5,622 nt of DNA from Pseudomonadota bacterium. Lineage in GTDB: Bacteria > Pseudomonadota > Gammaproteobacteria > Burkholderiales > Thiobacillaceae. Below are positions 1-5,622 of the stretch, piece by piece. Where the stretch lies: assembly GCA_021791235.1 (NCBI GenBank), contig JAJYXA010000285.1, positions 1 to 5,622 of the forward strand, given 5' to 3'. Made by a program: the position numbers and the translations under genes. The first letter of the stretch is position 1. The number at the start of each line of letters is the position of its first letter. The notes beneath the pieces are model-generated. The model was not told where the DNA came from. It was given only the letters and a program-made list of their open reading frames with translations, and did not search any database.

Positions 1-1799
1 GATGTGGCGCGCGGTGCATCGGCAATGGCAATGAGTCCGACCAGCTTGCCCCCATGCGCAACATGCACCACCGTCCGCCCTGCCCCCTGCATCTCGTCGG
101 CGCGCGACACGAATCCGCTCATGTCGACGTTCTCGGCCTGCATCAGCTTGCGATTGCCCAACAGCACCGTGCGCCCCTCGACTTCTCCCTTGGCGCCCAT
201 CCCGTCAACGTTGGTAAAGCCGGTTGCCGACGGCATCGCCAGTCCCCCCGCGCGTTTGAGTATTGCCTGCGCCAGGGGATGCTCGGAGCCTTGCTCTACA
301 GCGGCGGCGAGCGCAAGCAGCGCATCTTCGCTGACATCCGGGGCAGTTGCCACGTCCACCACGTCGGGCTGGCCCAGGGTGAGTGTGCCGGTCTTGTCGA
401 AGATGACGACATCCAGTTTCGTCGCATCTTCGAGCGCAGCGGCGTTCTTGAACAGGATGCCATTCATGGCGCCGAGCCCCGTACCGACCATCACCGCCAT
501 CGGCGTGGCCAGCCCGAGCGCGTCCGGGCAGGCGATGACGAACACCGTAATCGTGAGCGTGAGAGCGAACAGCAGCGGCTCCCCAATCCACCAGAACCAG
601 GCCGCGAAGGTCGCGAGACCGATCACCAGCGCGATCAGCACCAGCCATTGCGAGGCGCGGTCGGCGAGCAGTTGTGCCGGCGCCTTGGAGTTCTGCGCCT
701 CCTGCACCAGCTTGACGATCTGCGCCAGCGCGGTATCGGCGCCAACCTTGGTGGCACGGTAGACGAAGCTGCCACTCTTGTTGATGGTCGCGCCGATCAC
801 CATGTCGCCGGGCTTCTTGCCGACCGGCATGGACTCGCCGGTGAGCATGGATTCATCCACCTGCGACCCGCCCTCCACTACCTCGCCATCCACAGGGATC
901 TTGTTGCCGGGACGGATCATGACCATGTCGTCCGCCGCCACCTCGGCGGTCGGCAACTCGACCTCGCGCCCATCGCGGATCACCGTGGCCATCGGCGGGG
1001 CAAGATCGAGCAGCGCGCGGATCGCCGCCGAGGCCCCGGCGCGGGCGCGCATCTCCAGCCAGTGGCCGAGCAGGATGAACACCAGCAGCACCGCGACCGC
1101 CTCGTAGAACTGCACGCCCGCGAAGAAGAAGGTCGCGCCCACACTGAACAAATAACCGGTGCCGACCGACAGCACCACCAGCACCGCCATGTTGAGCACG
1201 CCGTTCTTGAGCGCACGCCAGGCGGCGACCACGAACGGCCACACCGGATAGATCACTGCGATGCTAGCAAGCAGGAACAGCCAGATGTTGAGAGGCAGGC
1301 CGAACGGAGGCGCCGGCGGCGTGAACATGCCGCCCATGGGCGAATAGACGAAGACCGGAATAGTGAAGGCTAGGGCAACCCAGAAGCGGTTGCGCATGTC
1401 GCGTGCCATCGAATGCGCGTCCATGCCGGCACCGTGGCCCATTTCGTGTGCCATCGCCTCCGCCTTACCCGCTGGCGCTGCGTGCCCAGCATGTTCACGC
1501 GCATGCATGTGTCCGGCGGGCGCCGCAGGCGCAATGGCAGCGGCGGCAGCGGGGGGGTCCTCGGGCACACAGACGTGTTTTGGCAGTCGCTCGCCCGCGC
1601 AGTGATAGCCGCACTCGCGCACCCTGGCCTTGATGGTCTTGATATCCGCCACCATCTCGTCGTACACAACGGTGGCGCTGCCGGCGACGTAGTTGACCTC
1701 GGCCTTGTGCACGCCCGGAAGCTTCAAGAGCTGCTTCTCCACGCCGAGTGCGCTCAATGCCGACAGCAGATCGCCGACTTCGATGGTGACAGTTTTCAT
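1..1799 (-). CDS. Heavy-metal-translocating P1B-type ATPase with CPD motif (3' end cut by window)
   Basis: An inner-membrane pump that couples ATP hydrolysis to metal-ion export. From the ATG at 1799 the frame is open to base 1: 599 codons with no stop. By family comparison roughly 180 C-terminal residues lie outside, including the hinge GDx-N region and the last two helices. Order seen: HMA-like ferredoxin fold (residues 2-67) without CxxC; Cys/His cluster C63, H66, C67, H75, C77; His/Met-rich linker 96-135 (seven His); helices near 139-157, 172-194, 201-220 and 230-249; actuator loop with TGES at 320-323; helices near 385-404 and 409-432, the second carrying C424-P425-D426 followed by ALGLATP; phosphorylation motif DKTGT at D468; nucleotide-domain SEHPLA with H507-P508. 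A GGAGGT six bases upstream supports this start. CPC would suggest Cu or Zn, CPH CopB-like Cu, and SPC Co. CPD leaves the substrate open; copper is only a guess. The start overlaps the stop of a possible small ORF. Family assignment is secure; substrate is not. Confidence 0.96.
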   Translation of the reverse strand, partial: MKTVTIEVGDLLSALSALGVEKQLLKLPGVHKAEVNYVAGSATVVYDEMVADIKTIKARVRECGYHCAGERLPKHVCVPEDPPAAAAAIAPAAPAGHMHAREHAGHAAPAGKAEAMAHEMGHGAGMDAHSMARDMRNRFWVALAFTIPVFVYSPMGGMFTPPAPPFGLPLNIWLFLLASIAVIYPVWPFVVAAWRALKNGVLNMAVLVVLSVGTGYLFSVGATFFFAGVQFYEAVAVLLVFILLGHWLEMRARAGASAAIRALLDLAPPMATVIRDGREVELPTAEVAADDMVMIRPGNKIPVDGEVVEGGSQVDESMLTGESMPVGKKPGDMVIGATINKSGSFVYRATKVGADTALAQIVKLVQEAQNSKAPAQLLADRASQWLVLIALVIGLATFAAWFWWIGEPLLFALTLTITVFVIACPDALGLATPMAVMVGTGLGAMNGILFKNAAALEDATKLDVVIFDKTGTLTLGQPDVVDVATAPDVSEDALLALAAAVEQGSEHPLAQAILKRAGGLAMPSATGFTNVDGMGAKGEVEGRTVLLGNRKLMQAENVDMSGFVSRADEMQGAGRTVVHVAHGGKLVGLIAIADAPRAT

Positions 1800-1906
1800 G
1801 AGATGACCTCCATGTGAGGAACGTAGCCTCCGGCGCTCAGTGCCGGCGATGCCGCCTGCTCCCAGCGCTCCCAGCGGGACAAATCCAATACGCATTTTTC
1901 GGCCAT
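1796..1906 (-). CDS. Possible 36-residue small protein or leader peptide, ATGA-coupled to the metal ATPase
   Basis: I do not recognise this product. Read from the ATG at 1906-1904 it starts [17 protein letters not shown] and ends VPHMEVIS, then TGA at 1798-1796. That stop overlaps the ATPase start as ATGA, the usual arrangement for translational coupling. The ORF begins 20 bases after the DedA-PAP2 stop. A weak AAGGA (1922-1918) lies 11 bases before the ATG, rather far for a strong ribosome site. The peptide has one Cys (residue 5), one His (residue 31) and an Arg-Trp-Glu tandem encoded by a 9-bp repeat. It has no membrane segment or signal peptide. The ATPase Shine-Dalgarno lies inside its last codons, so translating it could affect access to that site. 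About 72 percent of codons end in G or C, compatible with but not proof of coding. It may equally be chance open frame in a short intergenic gap. Confidence 0.35.
   Translation of the reverse strand: MAEKCVLDLSRWERWEQAASPALSAGGYVPHMEVIS
1806..1811 (-). promoter_or_regulatory. Ribosome binding site of the metal ATPase
   Basis: Read on the minus strand the sequence is GGAGGT, then the six-base spacer catctc, then the ATG at 1799. This near-perfect Shine-Dalgarno at ideal spacing fixes the ATPase start. It also excludes the out-of-frame ATG at 1813-1811, which overlaps the site. The site lies within the end of the candidate small ORF 1906-1796. Confidence 0.85.
1859..1876 (-). repeat. 9-bp tandem direct repeat (two copies)
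   Basis: On the minus strand CGCTGGGAG occurs twice in immediate succession. In the frame of the candidate small ORF it encodes Arg-Trp-Glu twice. The unit length is a multiple of three, so gain or loss of a copy would keep that frame. Two copies are too few to suggest more than a local duplication. Confidence 0.6.
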
Positions 1907-1926
1907 GATGCTGCCATTCCTTGGAA

Positions 1927-3966
1927 TCAATTGATTGCAGGCGCCATCAGCAAGACGTTTCCGCTCCAACGAGATTCCGTTTCTCTTGCGTCAAACGAAC
2001 GTTGAACCAGGTGTTGGCCGGTTCCTTCCAATGATCGTGCCAATGCGGAAAGCGCCTCATCGTATCCGCCCGCTGTTACCGGAAGATCCAGAAACAGGAC
2101 GCGTTCGAACCTGAGGAATGAAATGCTGCCGACCCAAAGTGTTACGTCGCCGGGGTCGGTCACCACGCCGCTCTGCCAGAGTCTCAGGACGAGAAGCGCG
2201 GTTTCTCCTTGCGCCAGGCCACGATCCGACGGACGGACCATGAGCAGCGACTCGTGCCTCCCGTCATGCACTTGCGGCAGCACCGGAAGCTCGTCGAGCC
2301 GGGAAGCCGGGAGCAGCCAGCGCAGCGTCGAAGCCGCATTCAGCGCGACCGGCTCCCGCCAGCCTCGCGCACCGAGCTCTTCGCGCAGGTCGGCGAGGGT
2401 ACCGGCCCATTGCACGTTGAGAGGCTGCTCGAATTCGCCTTCGAGGTCATTGCGGTAGGCCGGCAGCGACCGCCAGCCCCCCCGCCACCAGGATGCCGCA
2501 TCCAGGTGCCTGACGGCGAGCTGCGGCGAATAGCGCTGGAGGTCAGCGGAATATTGCGTAGCCACGTGCCAGCCGCCCGCCAGCACGAGGGCGAGCAGCG
2601 CGATGTAAGGCAGGCTGCGCATCGATGGCGCAGGGGCCGGGTGGCGGTAGTAGGCGATGGCCAGCAAGGAGACCCAGGCGAGCCCCAGGCTCAGCCCGCC
2701 GAGTACGTCCGACAACCAATGGGCGCCCAGATACAAGCGCGACAGGGCGATCGCGCCGACGAGCTGCGCGGCCAGGGCATAGGCAAGCCAGCGACGTGAC
2801 GGCGAAAAATTGCGGGCGACGAGCACGGCCAGGAATCCGTACGCCACCATGCTCATGGTGGCATGGCCGCTCGGAAAGGCGTAGCTGGAGAACACGCTGT
2901 AGTCGCCGATCGTCGGCCGGGGCCGCTGCAGGACCAGTTTGAGCACCATGGCGGCGAGCTGGCCGAACCCCAGCGCCGCCGCCCAGTAGCCCGCTGCACG
3001 CCGGTCTCGTCGCCACATGAACCAGGTGAGCACGACCGCACCGACGAGCGCGACGACGACCGCGTCTCCCATTTCGGTGATGAAAACCATGATCTTGTCG
3101 CCCCAAGGCGTGCGCAAGCCCTGCATGAGTTGGTAGAAACCCTGGTCTGCACGAACCAGCGGGTCGCCGGTGACGACATCCTCGACAATTCCAAGGAACA
3201 GCCAGGCAGAAGCGATGAGTAAGCCCCCCATCATGAGCAGCGCTTTCGCTTCGGGCCGGCCTGTATCCAGCAAGCCGCCCAGGTGCTTCTGTAGCCGCGG
3301 ATGACGTCCGCTCCACGCGAGGAACCATTGCGTCATCAGCGCCGCCCGCGGCTGTAGAACCAGGAAAAGCCTGCGCACCGCCCACGAGACGAACAAGGCC
3401 AGCGCAGCAATCAATACCAGCAAAACGACGAGGCGTACCGCGACTTCGCCCGCCAGGGCCAGTGAAGCCCCGAATGCCATGCCGGGCAACAGATAGGCCG
3501 GCGCCCAGGCGAGCGCCGACAGAATATTCACGCCATAGAAAGCAGCGGGCCGCATTCCAAGCATTCCAGCCACCACCGGAATGACCGGTCGCACGGGGCC
3601 AACGAAGCGGCCGAGCAGGACGCTCTTGCCGCCATGACGACTGAAGAACTCCTCGCCTCGGGAAAGCCATCCGGGATAGCGGCGGAAAGGCCATAGCGTG
3701 CGCAGGCGATCGCGATAGTGGCGGCCGATCCAGTAGCTGATGCCGTCGCCGACGATCGCGCCCGCCACGGCCACAAACAGGGTCGGCCAGAATTCCATCG
3801 CGCCCAGTGCCACGAGCGCCCCGGCGGCAATCATCATCGCGGCGCCCGGCACTGCCAGCCCCACCACTGCCAGCGACTCGGCCATGGCAAGGGTGAAGAC
3901 CAAAAAAAGTGCGATGACCGGGTGCTGCCCGATCCAGCCTGCAAGCCCATGCAGTAGGTTTACCAC
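1927..3966 (-). CDS. DedA-PAP2-LssY fusion: membrane lipid phosphatase with DedA translocase-like domain
   Basis: A 679-residue inner-membrane protein with three parts. (1) Residues about 10-200 are DedA/SNARE-associated (VTT) type: acidic E30 before a VPG turn (P40-G41), then [16 protein letters not shown] with R120 and R126. (2) Residues about 240-445 are PAP2 with all three acid-phosphatase signatures: K343-x6-R350-P351, P365-SG-H368, and S409-R410-x5-H416-x3-D420. H416 is the expected nucleophile, with H368 as acid/base. (3) After a helix near 451-470, residues about 515-660 form a soluble region resembling the LssY C-terminal domain, including WVGSIS at 611-616; its function is unknown to me. 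PAP2 enzymes remove phosphate from lipids such as undecaprenyl pyrophosphate or phosphatidate outside the cytoplasmic face, and DedA relatives have been linked to undecaprenyl-phosphate uptake. The start is GTG at 3966, with AAGGA seven bases upstream; the nearby ATG at 3974 reaches a stop within five codons. The substrate is inferred. The three-domain architecture is recognised with confidence. Confidence 0.95.
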   Translation of the reverse strand: MVNLLHGLAGWIGQHPVIALFLVFTLAMAESLAVVGLAVPGAAMMIAAGALVALGAMEFWPTLFVAVAGAIVGDGISYWIGRHYRDRLRTLWPFRRYPGWLSRGEEFFSRHGGKSVLLGRFVGPVRPVIPVVAGMLGMRPAAFYGVNILSALAWAPAYLLPGMAFGASLALAGEVAVRLVVLLVLIAALALFVSWAVRRLFLVLQPRAALMTQWFLAWSGRHPRLQKHLGGLLDTGRPEAKALLMMGGLLIASAWLFLGIVEDVVTGDPLVRADQGFYQLMQGLRTPWGDKIMVFITEMGDAVVVALVGAVVLTWFMWRRDRRAAGYWAAALGFGQLAAMVLKLVLQRPRPTIGDYSVFSSYAFPSGHATMSMVAYGFLAVLVARNFSPSRRWLAYALAAQLVGAIALSRLYLGAHWLSDVLGGLSLGLAWVSLLAIAYYRHPAPAPSMRSLPYIALLALVLAGGWHVATQYSADLQRYSPQLAVRHLDAASWWRGGWRSLPAYRNDLEGEFEQPLNVQWAGTLADLREELGARGWREPVALNAASTLRWLLPASRLDELPVLPQVHDGRHESLLMVRPSDRGLAQGETALLVLRLWQSGVVTDPGDVTLWVGSISFLRFERVLFLDLPVTAGGYDEALSALARSLEGTGQHLVQRSFDARETESRWSGNVLLMAPAIN

Positions 3967-3973
3967 TCGTCCA

Positions 3974-3978
3974 TCCTT
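3974..3978 (-). promoter_or_regulatory. Ribosome binding site that supports a GTG start for the DedA-PAP2 gene
   Basis: Minus-strand AAGGA ends seven bases before GTG at 3966, the first codon of the long frame. The ATG that begins inside this site (3974-3972) runs into TAA after four codons, so GTG is the only sensible start here. The site sits in the 44-base gap after the kinase gene, and I see no hairpin terminator in that gap. Confidence 0.7.
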
Positions 3979-4010
3979 GTGTTCTCCCGCATCACGTGGC
4001 GACTACGGCA

Positions 4011-5606
4011 TCACAGCTTCCCCGAACGGGAAATCCCGCGTGCGAGACGCCACGTAAACCACAACGCCAGCGCGTAGCCCGCCGCCGCCAGCAGCGGCAT
4101 CTCGCCGAGGCGCGGCCCGAGCGAGTGCTGCATCAGCAGCGAGGCGGCGATGTAGAGGCCCAGCGTCACCAGCGCCAGCGCCACGCGGTTGCTGCCGCGG
4201 GCTATGGTTTGCTCCAGTTCTTCCATGCCGTGGTGCTGGACCTGCATCTCCAGGCCCTGGGCGCGTATCCGGTGAATCCAGGCGCCGAGCTCGGCCGGCA
4301 GTTCGTGTACGCCGGCCGAGGCCTCGAAACGCAGTCGGTTCAGCCCCGTTTCCGCTCCGGCGCCGGCGGAGGCACCGATCACCTCTTCGGCCTTGCCGAG
4401 CATGCTCTGCAGCAGATTGAAGTCCGGGTCGAGGTCGCGCACGGCGTTTTCCATCAGATACAGCATGCGCATCAGGACCAGCAGGCTGTGCGGAATACGG
4501 ATGTTGCGCCCGCGACCGAGGCGCGCCACGCGCACGAACGCTTCGGCCAGCGACCAGTCCTTGAGCGGCAGACCGGCGTAGTCCTGGATGAGCTCCTGCA
4601 TTCCCTGGCGGAACTCTGCGCGATCGAGCGCCCCCGCGAGCAGACCCAGATCCAGCGCCGCATCCAGCATCCACTCGCTGTCCCGACGGACGAAGGCGAG
4701 CAGGAACGCCGCCAGATTGCGGCGCGTGGACGAATCGAGCGTACCGACGATGCCGAAGTCGTGGAAACAGATGCGTCCACTGTCCATGATGAACAGATTG
4801 CCGGGATGGGGATCGCCGTGAAACAGGCCCATGACGAATATCTGCTGCAAATAGGCCTCGACCAGGGCCTGCGCGAGTTGCGCCCCGTGCGCGCGCACCG
4901 CGGGGTCGTCAACGCGCCGCCCGCCGCTCAGTTCCTGCACCAGCACCGACTCGGTATATAGCCCCTCGATCACTGCGGGGACGTGCACGGTCGCCGAATC
5001 CTGGAAGGCCTCGATGAAGCGCAGGGTGCTGCGTGCCTCGCGGCGAAAGTCCGTCTCCTTCCGCAGGTTGGTCCAGATTTCGTCAACGAGGGCGAGCGGC
5101 TCGTAGCGCCGCAGCCACGGCATCAGTGCGAGCAGCATGCGCAGCACGCCGCGCAGCAGGCGCATGTCGCGGTCGATCTGGGACTTGATGTGCGGCCTGC
5201 GGATCTTCACCACCACCCGCCGTCCGTCATGCAGGCGCGCCAGGTGCACCTGCGCGATGGATGCGGCTGCCAGCGGGTGCGCCTCGAATTCGGCGAACAA
5301 TTCGGGGATGGATTTTCCCAATGCCTGTTCCACCTCGCGCCGCGCGACCGCGTCAGGAAAAGGCGCGACGTGATCCTGCAGGTCCTGCAGCGCGCGGATG
5401 TACTCGTCCGGCAGCAGGTCGCGGTGCAAACTCAGGCCCTGCCCGAGCTTCACGAACGTCGTACCCAGCCGTTCGACCGTGTGGCACAGCCGCTGCGCCG
5501 GCGTTACCGCTGAGCGCCACAGATGCAACCTGACTAGCAGCCACCAGAGCAGGTAAGCGCCGACCGCGAGGCCGATCTGGAGCAGTCTTCTCAGGCCGGA
5601 CACCAT
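4011..5606 (-). CDS. ABC1/AarF-UbiB family atypical kinase-like membrane protein
   Basis: A 531-residue member of the ABC1 (UbiB/ADCK/AarF) protein-kinase-like family. UbiB members support ubiquinone biosynthesis through an ATPase-type activity; other members have poorly known lipid-related roles. Seen in order: hydrophobic N-terminal segment (residues 9-25); KLGQ signature K53-Q56; alanine-rich nucleotide loop PLAAASIAQVH (111-121) replacing the usual glycine-rich loop; catalytic Lys K134 in VVVKIRRP; ExD motif E184-T-D186; catalytic-loop HGDPHPGN with D265 and N270; DFG at 283-285; two C-terminal membrane helices near 475-492 and 503-520. All key residues are present, so it looks active, and its length is near that of UbiB. 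No ubiE, ubiJ or other ubiquinone gene is visible here, so a UbiB paralogue is as likely as true UbiB. An in-frame TAA at 5615-5613 bounds the start. It could also be the end of an upstream gene (Ala-Lys-stop). The next gene starts 44 bases downstream on the same strand. Confidence 0.95.
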   Translation of the reverse strand: MVSGLRRLLQIGLAVGAYLLWWLLVRLHLWRSAVTPAQRLCHTVERLGTTFVKLGQGLSLHRDLLPDEYIRALQDLQDHVAPFPDAVARREVEQALGKSIPELFAEFEAHPLAAASIAQVHLARLHDGRRVVVKIRRPHIKSQIDRDMRLLRGVLRMLLALMPWLRRYEPLALVDEIWTNLRKETDFRREARSTLRFIEAFQDSATVHVPAVIEGLYTESVLVQELSGGRRVDDPAVRAHGAQLAQALVEAYLQQIFVMGLFHGDPHPGNLFIMDSGRICFHDFGIVGTLDSSTRRNLAAFLLAFVRRDSEWMLDAALDLGLLAGALDRAEFRQGMQELIQDYAGLPLKDWSLAEAFVRVARLGRGRNIRIPHSLLVLMRMLYLMENAVRDLDPDFNLLQSMLGKAEEVIGASAGAGAETGLNRLRFEASAGVHELPAELGAWIHRIRAQGLEMQVQHHGMEELEQTIARGSNRVALALVTLGLYIAASLLMQHSLGPRLGEMPLLAAAGYALALWFTWRLARGISRSGKL

Positions 5607-5607
5607 G

Positions 5608-5614
5608 CCTCCTT
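5608..5614 (-). promoter_or_regulatory. Strong Shine-Dalgarno before the ABC1 kinase, with a start-codon ambiguity
   Basis: Minus-strand AAGGAGG is followed by a single base and then ATG at 5606, which is too close for usual initiation. The next codon is GTG at 5603, four bases from the site, so translation may start there, one residue shorter. The upstream in-frame TAA at 5615-5613 rules out a longer protein. Confidence 0.65.
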
Positions 5615-5622
5615 ACTTGGCC

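Noticed and set aside
54..1373. 439-codon open frame on the plus strand
   Set aside because: It lies fully opposite the P-type ATPase, whose motifs are unmistakable. Its product is dominated by His, Arg and Gln, as expected when a GC-rich gene is read antisense. No domain or credible ribosome site was seen.
1551..1557. Run of seven G in the ATPase linker, considered as a phase-variation tract
   Set aside because: A run of similar length occurs near 2477-2483 in the DedA-PAP2 gene, so it looks like ordinary GC-rich composition. Both frames are intact.
1915..1917. Alternative ATG before the small ORF, in another frame
   Set aside because: It directly abuts the AAGGA with no spacer, and its frame ends after about 26 codons without coupling to the ATPase.
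1916..1927. Short inverted repeat attcc-tt-ggaat after the DedA-PAP2 stop, considered as a terminator
   Set aside because: A five-base stem with a two-base loop, low GC and no following T run is too weak to be an intrinsic terminator.
2543..3694. 383-codon minus-strand frame inside the DedA-PAP2 gene
   Set aside because: It is an out-of-frame reading of the same DNA. The alternative frame carries all PAP2 and DedA signatures without interruption.
3996..4961. 321-codon open frame on the plus strand
   Set aside because: It is antisense to the ABC1 kinase gene, has the same His/Arg/Gln-rich composition and has no recognisable motif.

Overview
The window is GC-rich and tightly packed, and every supported gene is on the minus strand. 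Gene content and codon style suggest a proteobacterium, perhaps beta- or gammaproteobacterial. The grounds are an ABC1/UbiB-type kinase, a DedA-PAP2-LssY fusion of a kind known from Gram-negative bacteria, and strong GC bias at third positions. This placement is inference; no rRNA or other taxonomic marker is present.

Layout in the direction of transcription, from the right end of the window to the left: (1) 5606-4011, a complete ABC1/AarF-UbiB family kinase-like membrane protein. (2) After 44 bases, 3966-1927, a 679-residue three-part membrane protein (DedA domain, PAP2 lipid phosphatase domain, LssY-like C-terminal domain) with a GTG start. (3) After 20 bases, 1906-1796, a possible 36-residue small ORF whose stop overlaps the next start as ATGA. 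(4) 1799 to beyond base 1, a heavy-metal P1B-type ATPase truncated by the window edge. It has 599 visible codons and lacks the C-terminal hinge and last membrane helices. No gap exceeds about 130 bases, and I see no convincing terminator or promoter between the genes. They could form one transcription unit.

The ATPase is the most distinctive gene. Its N-terminal HMA-like domain has Ser-x-x-Ser where the metal-binding Cys-x-x-Cys is expected. This is followed by a small Cys/His cluster and a His/Met-rich linker. The membrane metal-site motif reads Cys-Pro-Asp rather than CPC, CPH or SPC. Its metal therefore cannot be safely called copper from sequence alone.

The DedA-PAP2 fusion joins two activities that are both linked to undecaprenyl-phosphate recycling: a PAP2 phosphatase, and a DedA-type protein of the superfamily implicated in lipid-carrier translocation. 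A shared membrane-lipid or envelope-stress role for the cluster is plausible but inferred. Long plus-strand frames opposite these genes look like composition shadows. No RNA genes, CRISPR arrays, insertion sequences or attachment sites were seen.
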